Assembly (NCBI GenBank): GCA_964057225.1
Contig: OZ059898.1
Span: 2,914,001 to 2,978,000 of the forward strand
Length of the DNA stretch: 64,000 nucleotides
Reading direction: 5' to 3'
From: Auanema rhodensis
Taxonomy: Eukaryota; Nematoda; Chromadorea; Rhabditida; Rhabditidae
Of this stretch, positions 11,001-24,903 are shown piece after piece. The notes under the pieces were generated by a model. That model searched no databases and was not told the DNA's origin. It saw nothing but the letters and a program-made list of their open reading frames with translations. Numbering within the stretch: the stretch's first letter is position 1; each line of letters opens with the position of its first letter. The translations under genes were made by a program, and so were the position numbers.

Positions 11001-11932
11001 GTCCATCGTCTTTGCCTTGAAAAAAGGAATCTAAAAACATCTACTTTTTGGTAAATTATTTTGAAATTTTTCGAAAAAATTTTTGTCAAAATGTTTTTGG
11101 AAGCAATGTTGAGTGTACATGGAAACTCAACATACACTAATGCATCATTTTTCAAACGATCATAACTAATTTTTGTATCAAGCGTTTTTCAATGTAGTAT
11201 AGTGCATTCGATGCGGATTTTTAAGCTGCGTCGATCTGTGTTATCAGATTTGCGCTAGCTTAAAAATGCACCGAGATATCAACTGATATAAGTTCACACT
11301 TATATCCTCGATTTTCACCCTGAAGAATTAACTTTTTCGTTGAATAACATGGTCCATCGTCTTTGCCTTGAAAAATGGAATCTAAAAACATCTACTTTTT
11401 GGTAAATTATTTTGAAATTTTTCGAAAAAATTTTTGTCAAAATGTTTTTGGAAGCAATGTTGAGTGTACATGGAAACTCAACATACACGAATGCATCATT
11501 TTTCAAACGATCATAACTAATTTTTGTATTAAGCGTTTTTCAATGTAGTATAGTGCATTCGATGCGGATTTTTAAGCTGCGTCGATCTGTGTTATCAGAT
11601 TTGCGCTAGCTTAAAAATGCACCGAGATATCAACTGATATAAGTTCACACTTATATCCTCGATTTTCATCCTGAAGAATTAATTTTTTCGTTGAATAACA
11701 TTGTCCATAGTCTTTGCCTTGAAAAATGGAATCTAAAAACATCTACTTTTTGCTAAATTATTTTGAAATTTTTCGAAAAAATTTTTGTCAAAATGTTTTT
11801 GGAAGCAATGTTGAGTGTACATGGAAACTCAACATACACGAATGCATCATTTTTCAAACGATCATAACTAATTTTTGTGATAAGCGTTTTTCAATGTAGT
11901 ATAGTGCATTCGATGCGGATTTTTAAGCTGCG
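8074..11932. repeat. Transition zone of divergent and chimeric monomers
   Basis: Monomers start at 8074, 8424, 8775, 9125, 9476, 9827, 10178, 10529, 10880, 11231 and 11582. No short HOR period is visible. The monomer at 8074 is a chimera. The one at 8775 is an E type (CAATG, CTTTTGCTAGATT, TTTCTCG, CATAGAAAC). The one at 9125 carries the rare AAATAAACC. From 10178 the markers belong to the right-hand family otherwise seen beyond 50.8 kb: GTGTGATC, AAAATGG, TAAGCTTTTC, ATTAACTTTTTC, TTTGGTAAA and ACACGAATG. The single-base variants opening a 63-codon antisense frame occur at 10529, 10880 and 11231, but I do not regard these as genes. Confidence 0.85.
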
Positions 11933-14900
11933 TCGATCTGTGTTATCAGATTTGCGCTAGCTTAAAAATGCACCGAGATATCAACTGATATAAGTTCACA
12001 CTTATATCCTCGATTTTCATCCTGAAGAATTAATTTTTTCGTTGAATAACATTGTCCATAGTCTTTGCCTTGAAAAATGGAATCTAAAAACATCTACTTT
12101 TTGCTAAATTATTTTGAAATTTTTCGAAAAAATTTTTGTCAAAATGTTTTTGGAAGCAATGTTGAGTGTACATGGAAACTCAACATACACTAATGCATCA
12201 TTTTTCAAACGATCATAACTAATTTTTGTATTAAGCGTTTTTCAATGTAGTATAGTGCATTCGATGCGGATTTTTAAGCTGCGTCGATCTGTGTTATCAG
12301 ATTTGCGCTAGCTTAAAAATGCACCGAGATATCAACTGATACAAGTTCACACTTATATCCTCGATTCTCACCCTGAAGAAATAATTTTTTCGTTGAATAA
12401 CATTGTCCATCGTCTTTGCCTTAAAAAAAGGATTCTAAAAACATCTACTTTTTGCTAAATTATTTTGAAATTTTTCGAAAAAATTTTTGTCAAAATGTTT
12501 TTGGAAGCAATGTTGAGTGTACATGGAAACTCAACATACACTAATGCATCATTTTTCAAACGATCTTAACTAATTTTTGTATCAAGCGTTTCTTAATGTA
12601 GTATAGTGCATTCGATCCGGATTTTTAAGCTGCGTCGATCTGTGTTATCAGATTTGCGCTAGCTTAAAAATGCACCGAGATATCAACTGATATAAGTTCA
12701 CACTTATATCCTCGATTTTCACCCTGAAGAAATAATTTTTTCGTTGAATAACATTGTCCATCGTCTTCGCCTTGAAAAAAGGAATCTAAAAACATCTACT
12801 TTTTGCTAAATTATTTTGAAATTTTTCGAAAAAATTTTTGTCAAAATGTTTTTGGAAGCAATGTTGAGTGTACATGGAAACTCAACATACACTAATGCAT
12901 CATTTTTCAAACGATCATAACTAATTTTTGTATTAAGCGTTTCTCAATGTAGTATAGTGCATTCGATGTGGATTTTTAAGCTGCGTCGATCTGTGTTATC
13001 AGATTTGCGCTAGCTTAAAAATGCACCGAGATATCAACTGATATAAGTTCACACTTATATCCTCGATTTTCACCCTGAAGAATTAATTTTTTCGTTGAAT
13101 AACATTGTCTATCGTCTTTGCCTTGAGAAATGGAATCTAAAAACATCTACTTTTTGCTAAATTATTTTGAAATTTTTCGAAAAAATTTTTGTCAAAATGT
13201 TTTTGGAAGCAATGTTGAGTGTACATGGAAACTCAACATACACTAATGCATCATTTTTCAAACGATCATAACTAATTTTTCTATAAAGCGTTTCTCAATG
13301 TAGTATAGTGCATTCGATGCGGATTTTTAAGCTGCGTCGATCTGTGTTATCAGATTTGCGCTAGCTTAAAAATGCACCGAGATATCAACTGATATAAGTT
13401 CACACTAAAATCCTCGATTTTCACCCTGAAGAATTAATTTTTTCGTTGAATAACATTGTCCATCGTCTTTGCCTTGAAAAAAGAAATCTAAAAACATCTA
13501 CTTTTTGCCAAATTATTTTGAAATTTTTCGAAAAAATTTTTGTCAAAATGTTTTTGGAAGCAATGTTGAGTGTACATGGAAACTCAACATACACTAATGC
13601 ATCATTTTTCAAACGATCATAACTAATTTTTGTATTAAGCGTTTCTCAATGAAGTATAGTGCATTCGATGCGGATTTTTAAGCTGCGTCGATCTGTGTTA
13701 TCAGATTTGCGCTAGCTTAAAAATGCACCGAGATATCAACTGATATAAGTTCACACTAAAATCCTCGATTTTCACCCTGAAGAATTAATTTTTTCGTTGA
13801 ATAACAATGTCCATCGTCTTTGCCTTAAAAAAAGGAATCTAAAAACATCTACTTTTGCTAGATTATTTTGAAATTTCTCGAAAAAATTTTTGTCAAAATG
13901 TTTTTGGAAGCAATGTTGAGTGTACATAGAAACTCAACATACACTAATGCATAATTTTTCAAACGATCATAACTAATTTTTGTATTAAGCGTTTCTCAAT
14001 GAAGTATAGTGCATTCGATGCGGATTTTTAAGCTGCGTCGATCTGTGTTATCAGATTTGCGCTAGCTTAAAAATGCACCGAGATATCAACTGATATAAGT
14101 TCCCACTTATATCCTCGATTTTCACCCTGAAGAATTGATTTTTTCGTTGAATAACATTGTCCATCGTCTTTGCCTTGAAAAAAGGAATCTAAAAACATCT
14201 ACTTTTGCTAGATTATTTTGAAATTTTTCGAAAAAATTTTTGTCAAAATGTTTTTGGAAGCAATGTTGAGTGTACATAGAAACTCAACATACACTAATGC
14301 ATAATTTTTTAAACGATCATAACTAATTTTTTTATTAAGCGTTTTTCAATGTAGTATAGTGCATTCGATGCGGATTTTTAAGCTGCGTCGATCTGTGTTA
14401 TCAGATTTGCGCTAGCTTAAAAATGCACCGAGATATCAACTGATATAAGTTCACACTAAAATCCTCGATTTTCACCTTGAAGAATTAATTTTTTCGTTGA
14501 ATAACAATGTCCATCGTCTTTGCCTTAAAAAAAGGAATCTAAAAACATCTACTTTTGCTAGATTATTTTGAAATTTCTCGAAAAAATTTTTGTCAAAATG
14601 TTTTTGGAAGCAATGTTGAGTGTACATAGAAACTCAACATACACTAATGCATAATTTTTCAAACGATCATAACTAATTTTTGTATTAAGCGTTTTTCAAT
14701 GTAGTATAGTGCATTCGATGCGGATTTTTAAGCTGCGTCGATCTGTGTTATCAGATTTGCGCTAGCTTAAAAATGCACCGAGATATCAACTGATATAAGT
14801 TCACACTTATATCCTCGATTTTCACCCTGAAGAATTAATTTTTTCGTTGAATAACATTGTCCATCGTCTTTGCCTTGAAAAAAGGAATCTAAAAACATCT

Positions 14901-16837
14901 ACTTTTGCTAGATTATTCTGAAATTTTTCGAAAAAATTTTTGTCAAAATGTTTTTGGAAGCAATGTTGAGTGTACATAGAAACTCAACATACACTAATGC
15001 ATAATTTTTTAAACGATCATAACTAATTTTTGTATTAAGCGTTTCTCAATGAAGTATAGTGCATTCGATGCGGATTTTTAAGCTGCGTCGATCTGTGTTA
15101 TCAGATTTGCGCTAGCTTAAAAATGCACCGAGATATCAACTGATATAAGTTCACACTAAAATCCTCGATTTTCACCCTGAAGAATTAATTTTTTCGTTGA
15201 ATAACAATGTCCATCGTCTTTGCCTTAAAAAAAGGAATCTAAAAACATCTACTTTTGCTAGATTATTTTGAAATTTCTCGAAAAAATTTTTGTCAAAATG
15301 TTTTTGGAAGCAATGTTGAGTGTACATAGAAACTCAACATACACTAATGCATAATTTTTCAAACGATCATAACTAATTTTTGTATTAAGCGTTTTTCAAT
15401 GTAGTATAGTGCATTCGATGCGGATTTTTAAGCTGCGTCGATCTGTGTTATCAGATTTGCGCTAGCTTAAAAATGCACCGAGATATCAACTGATATAAGT
15501 TCCCACTTATATCCTCGATTTTCACCCTGAAGAATTAATTTTTTCGTTGAATAACATTGTCCATCGTCTTTGCCTTGAAAAAAGGAATCTAAAAACATCT
15601 ACTTTTGCTAGATTATTTTGAAATTTTTCGAAAAAATTTTTGTCAAAATGTTTTTGGAAGCAATGTTGAGTGTACATAGAAACTCAACATACACTAATGC
15701 ATAATTTTTTAAACGATCATAACTAATTTTTTTATTAAGCGTTTTTCAATGTAGTATAGTGCATTCGATGCGGATTTTTAAGCTGCGTCGATCTGTGTTA
15801 TCAGATTTGCGCTAGCTTAAAAATGCACCGAGATATCAACTGATATAAGTTCACACTAAAATCCTCGATTTTCACCCTGAAGAATTAATTTTTTCGTTGA
15901 ATAACAATGTCCATCGTCTTTGCCTTAAAAAAAGGAATCTAAAAACATCTACTTTTGCTAGATTATTTTGAAATTTCTCGAAAAAATTTTTGTCAAAATG
16001 TTTTTGGAAGCAATGTTGAGTGTACATAGAAACTCAACATACACTAATGCATAATTTTTCAAACGATCATAACTAATTTTTGTTTTAAGCGTTTTTCAAT
16101 GTAGTATAGTGCATTCGATGCGGATTTTTAAGCTGCGTCGATCTGTGTTATCAGATTTGCGCTAGCTTAAAAATGCACCGAGATATCAACTGATATAAGT
16201 TCACACTTATATCCTCGATTTTCACCCTGAAGAATTAATTTTTTCGTTGAATAACATTGTCCATCGTCTTTGCCTTGAAAAAAGGAATCTAAAAACATCT
16301 ACTTTTGCTAGATTATTCTGAAATTTTTCGAAAAAATTTTTGTCAAAATGTTTTTGGAAGCAATGTTGAGTGTACATAGAAACTCAACATACACTAATGC
16401 ATAATTTTTTAAACGATCATAACTAATTTTTTTATTAAGCGTTTTTCAATGTAGTATAGTGCATTCGATGCGGATTTTTAAGCTGCGTCGATCTGTGTTA
16501 TCAGATTTGCGCTAGCTTAAAAATGCACCGAGATATCAACTGATATAAGTTCACACTTATATCCTCGATTTTCACCCTGAAGAATTAATTTTTTCGTTGA
16601 ATAACATTGTCCATCGTCTTTGCCTTGAAAAAAGGAATCTAAAAACATCTACTTTTGCTAGATTATTCTGAAATTTTTCGAAAAAATTTTTGTCAAAATG
16701 TTTTTGGAAGCAATGTTGAGTGTACATAGAAACTCAACATACACTAATGCATAATTTTTTAAACGATCATAACTAATTTTTGTGATAAGCGTTTTTCAAT
16801 GTAGTATAGTGCATTCGATGCGGATTTTTAAGCTGCG
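11933..16837. repeat. 14-monomer unit (4905 bp), copy 1
   Basis: Monomers start at 11933, 12284, 12635, 12986, 13337, 13688 and then every 350 bases from 14038 to 16488. Marker monomers: 11933 with TTTCATCC and CCATAG; 12284 with GATACAAG, GGATTC, GATCTTAACT and GATCCGG; 12635 with AAATAAT, CTTCGCC and GATGTGG; 12986 with GTCTATCG and GAGAAATGG; 13337 with ACTAAAATCC and TTTGCCAAA. The first six reappear in order exactly 4905 bases later. The last nine are 350 bp and form an alternating E/F run, listed separately. Confidence 0.88.
13688..16837. repeat. E/F alternating dimer run and 1400-bp tandem tetramer
   Basis: Nine 350-bp monomers alternate E-F-E-F-E-F-E-F-F. E has ACTAAAATCC, CAATGTCC, CTTAAAAAAAGG, TTTCTCG and CATAATTTTTCAAA. 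F has CTTATATCC, CATTGTCC, CTTGAAAAAAGG, TTTTTCG and TTTTTTAAACG. Both carry CTTTTGCTAGATT and CATAGAAAC. On a larger scale, 13688-15087 repeats as 15088-16487: the second monomer of each set has TTCCCACTT and the fourth has ATTATTCTG. A third partial set of this tetramer appears at 18593-19642. Confidence 0.87.
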
Positions 16838-19642
16838 TCGATCTGTGTTATCAGATTTGCGCTAGCTTAAAAATGCACCGAGATATCAACTGATATAAGT
16901 TCACACTTATATCCTCGATTTTCATCCTGAAGAATTAATTTTTTCGTTGAATAACATTGTCCATAGTCTTTGCCTTGAAAAATAAAATCTAAAAACATCT
17001 ACTTTTTGCTAAATTATTTTGAAATTTTTCGAAAAAATTTTTGTCAAAATGTTTTTGGAAGCAATGTTGAGTGTACATGGAAACTCAACATACACTAATG
17101 CATCATTTTTCAAACGATCATAACTAATTTTTGTATTAAGCGTTTTTCAATGTAGTATAGTGCATTCGATGCGGATTTTTAAGCTGCGTCGATCTGTGTT
17201 ATCAGATTTGCGCTAGCTTAAAAATGCACCGAGATATCAACTGATACAAGTTCACACTTATATCCTCGATTCTCACCCTGAAGAAATAATTTTTTCGTTG
17301 AATAACATTGTCCATCGTCTTTGCCTTAAAAAAAGGATTCTAAAAACATCTACTTTTTGCTAAATTATTTTGAAATTTTTCGAAAAAATTTTTGTCAAAA
17401 TGTTTTTGGAAGCAATGTTGAGTGTACATGGAAACTCAACATACACTAATGCATCATTTTTCAAACGATCTTAACTAATTTTTGTATCAAGCGTTTCTTA
17501 ATGTAGTATAGTGCATTCGATCCGGATTTTTAAGCTGCGTCGATCTGTGTTATCAGATTTGCGCTAGCTTAAAAATGCACCGAGATATCAACTGATATAA
17601 GTTCACACTTATATCCTCGATTTTCACCCTGAAGAAATAATTTTTTCGTTGAATAACATTGTCCATCGTCTTCGCCTTGAAAAAAGGAATCTAAAAACAT
17701 CTACTTTTTGCTAAATTATTTTGAAATTTTTCGAAAAAATTTTTGTCAAAATGTTTTTGGAAGCAATGTTGAGTGTACATGGAAACTCAACATACACTAA
17801 TGCATCATTTTTCAAACGATCATAACTAATTTTTGTATTAAGCGTTTCTCAATGTAGTATAGTGCATTCGATGTGGATTTTTAAGCTGCGTCGATCTGTG
17901 TTATCAGATTTGCGCTAGCTTAAAAATGCACCGAGATATCAACTGATATAAGTTCACACTTATATCCTCGATTTTCACCCTGAAGAATTAATTTTTTCGT
18001 TGAATAACATTGTCTATCGTCTTTGCCTTGAGAAATGGAATCTAAAAACATCTACTTTTTGCTAAATTATTTTGAAATTTTTCGAAAAAATTTTTGTCAA
18101 AATGTTTTTGGAAGCAATGTTGAGTGTACATGGAAACTCAACATACACTAATGCATCATTTTTCAAACGATCATAACTAATTTTTCTATAAAGCGTTTCT
18201 CAATGTAGTATAGTGCATTCGATGCGGATTTTTAAGCTGCGTCGATCTGTGTTATCAGATTTGCGCTAGCTTAAAAATGCACCGAGATATCAACTGATAT
18301 AAGTTCACACTAAAATCCTCGATTTTCACCCTGAAGAATTAATTTTTTCGTTGAATAACATTGTCCATCGTCTTTGCCTTGAAAAAAGAAATCTAAAAAC
18401 ATCTACTTTTTGCCAAATTATTTTGAAATTTTTCGAAAAAATTTTTGTCAAAATGTTTTTGGAAGCAATGTTGAGTGTACATGGAAACTCAACATACACT
18501 AATGCATCATTTTTCAAACGATCATAACTAATTTTTGTATTAAGCGTTTCTCAATGAAGTATAGTGCATTCGATGCGGATTTTTAAGCTGCGTCGATCTG
18601 TGTTATCAGATTTGCGCTAGCTTAAAAATGCACCGAGATATCAACTGATATAAGTTCACACTAAAATCCTCGATTTTCACCCTGAAGAATTAATTTTTTC
18701 GTTGAATAACAATGTCCATCGTCTTTGCCTTAAAAAAAGGAATCTAAAAACATCTACTTTTGCTAGATTATTTTGAAATTTCTCGAAAAAATTTTTGTCA
18801 AAATGTTTTTGGAAGCAATGTTGAGTGTACATAGAAACTCAACATACACTAATGCATAATTTTTCAAACGATCATAACTAATTTTTGTATTAAGCGTTTT
18901 TCAATGTAGTATAGTGCATTCGATGCGGATTTTTAAGCTGCGTCGATCTGTGTTATCAGATTTGCGCTAGCTTAAAAATGCACCGAGATATCAACTGATA
19001 TAAGTTCCCACTTATATCCTCGATTTTCACCCTGAAGAATTAATTTTTTCGTTGAATAACATTGTCCATCGTCTTTGCCTTGAAAAAAGGAATCTAAAAA
19101 CATCTACTTTTGCTAGATTATTTTGAAATTTTTCGAAAAAATTTTTGTCAAAATGTTTTTGGAAGCAATGTTGAGTGTACATAGAAACTCAACATACACT
19201 AATGCATAATTTTTTAAACGATCATAACTAATTTTTTTATTAAGCGTTTTTCAATGTAGTATAGTGCATTCGATGCGGATTTTTAAGCTGCGTCGATCTG
19301 TGTTATCAGATTTGCGCTAGCTTAAAAATGCACCGAGATATCAACTGATATAAGTTCACACTAAAATCCTCGATTTTCACCCTGAAGAATTAATTTTTTC
19401 GTTGAATAACAATGTCCATCGTCTTTGCCTTAAAAAAAGGAATCTAAAAACATCTACTTTTGCTAGATTATTTTGAAATTTCTCGAAAAAATTTTTGTCA
19501 AAATGTTTTTGGAAGCAATGTTGAGTGTACATAGAAACTCAACATACACTAATGCATAATTTTTCAAACGATCATAACTAATTTTTGTATTAAGCGTTTT
19601 TCAATGTAGTATAGTGCATTCGATGCGGATTTTTAAGCTGCG
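16838..19642. repeat. 14-monomer unit, incomplete copy 2
   Basis: Monomers start at 16838, 17189, 17540, 17891, 18242, 18593, 18943 and 19293. The first six match 11933-13992 at a constant offset of 4905 and share rare markers (GATACAAG, GATTCTCACC, GATCTTAACT, GATCCGG, CTTCGCC, TTTGCCAAA). The clearest difference is AAAATAAAATC here against AAAATGGAATC in the first copy. From about 18898 the match moves to the E/F monomers 3505 bases upstream, so the copy is cut short. The left junction lies between about 16760 (F-type TTTTTTAAACG) and 16783 (GTGATAAG, shared with the end of the 11582 monomer). Confidence 0.86.
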
Positions 19643-22600
19643 TCGATCTGTGTTATCAGATTTGCGCTAGCTTAAAAATGCACCGAGATATCAACTGATA
19701 TAAGTTCACACTTATATCCTCGATTTTCACCCTGAAGAATTAATTTTTTCGTTGAATAACATTGTCCATCGTCTTTGCCTTGAAAAAAGAAATCTAAAAA
19801 CATCTACTTTTTGCTAAATTATATTGAAATTTTTCGAAAAAATTTTTGTCAAAATGTTTTTGGAAGCAATGTTGAGTGTACATGGAAACTCAACATACAC
19901 TAATGCATCATTTTTCAAACGATCATAACTAATTTTTCTATAAAGCGTTTCTCAATGTAGTATAGTGCATTCTATGCGGATTTTTAAGCTGCGTCGATCT
20001 GTGTTATCAGATTTGCGCTAGCTTAAAAATGCACCGAGATATCAACTGATATAAGTTCACACTTATATCCTCGATTTTCACCCTGAAGAATTAATTTTTT
20101 CGTTGAATAACATTGTCCATCGTCTTTGCCTTGAAAAAAGGAATCTAAAAACATCTACTTTTTGCTAAATTATATTGAAATTTTTCGAAAAAATTTTTGT
20201 CAAAATGTTTTTGGAAGCAATGTTGAGTGTACATGGAAACTCAACATACACTAATGCATCATTTTTCAAACGATCATAACTAATTTTTCTATAAAGCGTT
20301 TTTCAATGTAGTATAGTGCATTCGATGCGGATTTTTAAGCTGCGTCGATCTGTGTTATCAGATTTGCGCTAGCTTAAAAATGCACCAAGATATCAACTGA
20401 TATAAGTTCACACTTATATCCTCGATTTTCACCCTGAAGAATTAATTTTTTCGTTGAATAACATTGTCCATCGTCTTTGCCTTGAAAAAAGAAATCTAAA
20501 AACATCTATTTTTTGCTAAATTATATTGAAATTTTTCGAAAAAATTTTTGTCAAAATGTTTTTGGAAGCAATGTTGAGTGTACATGGAAACTCAACATAC
20601 ACTAATGCATCATTTTTCAAACGATCATAACTAATTTTTGTATTAAGCGTTTTTCAATGTAGTATAGTGCATTCGATCCGGATTTTTAAGCTGCGTCGAT
20701 CTGTGTTATCAGATTTGCGCTAGCTTAAAAATGCACCGAGATATCAACTGATATAAGTTCACACTTATATCCTCGATTTTCACCCTGAAGAAATAATTTT
20801 TTCGTTGAATAACATTGTCCATCGTCTTCGCCTTGAAAAAAGGAATCTAAAAACATCTACTTTTTGCTAAATTATTTTGAAATTTTTCGAAAAAATTTTT
20901 GTCAAAATGTTTTTGGAAGCAATGTTGAGTGTACATGGAAACTCAACATACACTAATGCATCATTTTTCAAACGATTATAACTAATTTTTGTATTAAGCG
21001 TTTCTCAATGTAGTATAGTGCATTCGATGTGGATTTTTAAGCTGCGTCGATCTGTGTTATCAGATTTGCGCTAGCTTAAAAATGCACCGAGATATCAACT
21101 GATATAAGTTCACACTTATATCCTCGATTTTCACCCTGAAGAATTAATTTTTTCGTTGAATAACATTGTCTATCGTCTTTGCCTTGAGAAATGGAATCTA
21201 AAAACATCTACTTTTTGCTAAATTATTTTGAAATTTTTCGAAAAAATTTTTGTCAAAATGTTTTTGGAAGCAATGTTGAGTGTACATGGAAACTCAACAT
21301 ACACTAATGCATCATTTTTCAAACGATCATAACTAATTTTTCTATAAAGCGTTTCTCAATGTAGTATAGTGCATTCGATGCGGATTTTTAAGCTGCGTCG
21401 ATCTGTGTTATCAGATTTGCGCTAGCTTAAAAATGCACCGAGATATCAACTGATATAAGTTCACACTAAAATCCTCGATTTTCACCCTGAAGAATTAATT
21501 TTTTCGTTGAATAACAATGTCCATCGTCTTTGCCTTAAAAAAAGGAATCTAAAAACATCTACTTTTGCTAGATTATTTTGAAATTTCTCGAAAAAATTTT
21601 TGTCAAAATGTTTTTGGAAGCAATGTTGAGTGTACATAGAAACTCAACATACACTAATGCATAATTTTTCAAACGATCATAACTAATTTTTGTATTAAGC
21701 GTTTTTCAATGTAGTATAGTGCATTCGATGCGGATTTTTAAGCTGCGTCGATCTGTGTTATCAGATTTGCGCTAGCTTAAAAATGCACCGAGATATCAAC
21801 TGATATAAGTTCACACTTATATCCTCGATTTTCACCCTGAAGAATTAATTTTTTCGTTGAATAACAATGTCCATCGTCTTTGCCTTGAAAAAAGAAATCT
21901 AAAAACATCTACTTTTTGCTAAATTATTTTGAAATTTCTCGAAAAAATTTTTGTCAAAATATTTTTGGAAGCAATGTTGAGTGTACATAGAAACTCAACA
22001 TACACTAATGCATAATTTTTCAAACGATCATAACTAATTTTTGTATTAAGCGTTTTTCAATGTAGTATAGTGCATTCGATGCGGATTTTTAAGCTGCGTC
22101 GATCTGTGTTATCAGATTTGCGCTAGCTTAAAAATGCACCGAGATATCAACTGATATAAGTTCACACTTATATCCTCGATTTTCACCCTGAAGAATTAAT
22201 TTTTTCGTTGAATAACAATGTCCATCGTCTTTGCCTTGAAAAAAGAAATCTAAAAACATCTACTTTTTGCTAAATTATATTGAAATTTTTCGAAAAAATT
22301 TTTGTCAAAATATTTTTGGAAGCAATGTTGAGTGTACATGGAAACTCAACATACACTAATGCATCATTTTTTAAACGATCATAACTAATTTTTTTATTAA
22401 GCGTTTTTCAATGTAGTATAGTGCATTCGATGCGGATTTTTAAGCTGCGTCGATCTGTGTTATCAGATTTGCGCTAGCTTAAAAATGCACCGAGATATCA
22501 ACTGATATAAGTTCACACTTATATCCTCGATTTTCACCCTGAAGAATTAATTTTTTCGTTGAATAACATTGTCCATCGTCTTTGCCTTGAAAAAAGGAAT

Positions 22601-24203
22601 CTAAAAACATCTACTTTTGCTAGATTATTTTGAAATTTTTCGAAAAAATTTTTGTCAAAATGTTTTTGGAAGCAATGTTGAGTGTACATAGAAACTCAAC
22701 ATACACTAATGCATAATTTTTTAAACGATCATAACTAATTTTTTTATTAAGCGTTTTTCAATGTAGTATAGTGCATTCGATGCGGATTTTTAAGCTGCGT
22801 CGATCTGTGTTATCAGATTTGCGCTAGCTTAAAAATGCACCGAGATATCAACTGATATAAGTTCACACTTATATCCTCGATTTTCACCCTGAAGAATTAA
22901 TTTTTTCGTTGAATAACATTGTCCATCGTCTTTGCCTTGAAAAAAGAAATCTAAAAACATCTACTTTTTGCTAAATTATATTGAAATTTTTCGAAAAAAT
23001 TTTTGTCAAAATGTTTTTGGAAGCAATGTTGAGTGTACATGGAAACTCAACATACACTAATGCATCATTTTTCAAACGATCATAACTAATTTTTCTATAA
23101 AGCGTTTCTCAATGTAGTATAGTGCATTCTATGCGGATTTTTAAGCTGCGTCGATCTGTGTTATCAGATTTGCGCTAGCTTAAAAATGCACCAAGATATC
23201 AACTGATATAAGTTCACACTTATATCCTCGATTTTCACCCTGAAGAATTAATTTTTTCGTTGAATAACATTGTCCATCGTCTTTGCCTTGAAAAAAGGAT
23301 TCTAAAAACATCTACTTTTTGCTAAATTATTTTGAAATTTTTCGAAAAAATTTTTGTCAAAATGTTTTTGGAAGCAATGTTGAGTGTACATGGAAACTCA
23401 ACATACACTAATGCATCATTTTTCAAACGATCTTAACTAATTTTTGTATCAAGCGTTTCTTAATGTAGTATAGTGCATTCGATCCGGATTTTCAAGCTGC
23501 GTCGATCTGTGTTATCAGATTTGCGCTAGCTTAAAAATGCACCGAGATATCAACTGATATAAGTTCACACTTATATCCTCGATTTTCACCCTGAAGAATT
23601 AATTTTTTCGTTGAATAACATTGTCCATCGTCTTTGCCTTGAAAAAAGGAATCTAAAAACATCTACTTTTTGCTAAATTATATTGAAATTTTTCGAAAAA
23701 ATTTTTGTCAAAATGTTTTTGGAAGCAATGTTGAGTGTACATGGAAACTCAACATACACTAATGCATCATTTTTCAAACGATCATAACTAATTTTTCTAT
23801 AAAGCGTTTTTCAATGTAGTATAGTGCATTCGATGCGGATTTTTAAGCTGCGTCGATCTGTGTTATCAGATTTGCGCTAGCTTAAAAATGCACCAAGATA
23901 TCAACTGATATAAGTTCACACTTATATCCTCGATTTTCACCCTGAAGAATTAATTTTTTCGTTGAATAACATTGTCCATCGTCTTTGCCTTGAAAAAAGA
24001 AATCTAAAAACATCTATTTTTTGCTAAATTATATTGAAATTTTTCGAAAAAATTTTTGTCAAAATGTTTTTGGAAGCAATGTTGAGTGTACATGGAAACT
24101 CAACATACACTAATGCATCATTTTTCAAACGATCATAACTAATTTTTGTATTAAGCGTTTTTCAATGTAGTATAGTGCATTCGATGCGGATTTTTAAGCT
24201 GCG
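19643..24203. repeat. Mosaic block 1
   Basis: Monomers start at 19643, 19994, 20345, 20696, 21047, 21398, 21748, 22099, 22450, 22800, 23151, 23502 and 23853. Left-block types D-A'-B' (19643-20695) run straight into two monomers of the 14-mer unit (20696 with CTTCGCC, 21047 with GTCTATCG and GAGAAATGG), then an E monomer (21398). The pair at 21748 and 22099 shares a private AAAATATTTTTGG. After an F monomer (22450) come D (22800), a copy of the GATCTTAACT monomer (23151) and A'-B' (23502, 23853). The mixture shows that types from physically separate HORs have been interleaved. Confidence 0.83.
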
Positions 24204-24903
24204 TCGATCTGTTTTATCAGATTTGCGCTAGCTTAAAAATGCACCGAGATATCAACTGATATAAGTTCACACTTATATCCTCGATTTTCACCCTGAAGAA
24301 TTAATTTTTTCGTTGAATAACATTGTCCATCGTCTTTGCCTTGAAAAAAGGAATCTAAAAACATCTACTTTTGCTAGATTATTTTGAAATTTTTCGAAAA
24401 AATTTTTGTCAAAATGTTTTTGGAAGCAATGTTGAGTGTACATGGAAACTCAACATACACTAATGCATCATTTTTCAAACGATCATAACTAATTTTTCTA
24501 TAAAGCGTTTCTCAATGTAGTATAGTGCATTCGATGCGGATTTTTAAGCTGCGTCGATCTGTGTTATCAGATTTGCGCTAGCTTAAAAATGCACCAAGAT
24601 ATCAACTGATATAAGTTCACACTTATATCCTCGATTTTCACCCTGAAGAATTAATTTTTTCGTTGAATAACATTGTCCATCGTCTTTGCCTTGAAAAAAG
24701 AAATCTAAAAACATCTACTTTTGCTAGATTATTTTGAAATTTTTCGAAAAAATTTTTGTCAAAATGTTTTTGGAAGCAATGTTGAGTGTACATGGAAACT
24801 CAACATACACTAATGCATCATTTTTTAAACGATCATAACTAATTTTTTTATTAAGCGTTCTTCAATGTAGTATAGTGCATTCGATGCGGATTTTTAAGCT
24901 GCG
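24204..24903. repeat. Two 350-bp monomers leading into the tandem trimer
   Basis: Monomers start at 24204 and 24554. The first begins GTTTTATC, which in this window always follows a B-prime-type monomer. Both have CTTTTGCTAGATT joined to an unmutated CATGGAAAC. The second carries the uncommon AAGCGTTCTTC. The pair recurs, with a few changes, at 29113-29813. Confidence 0.83.
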
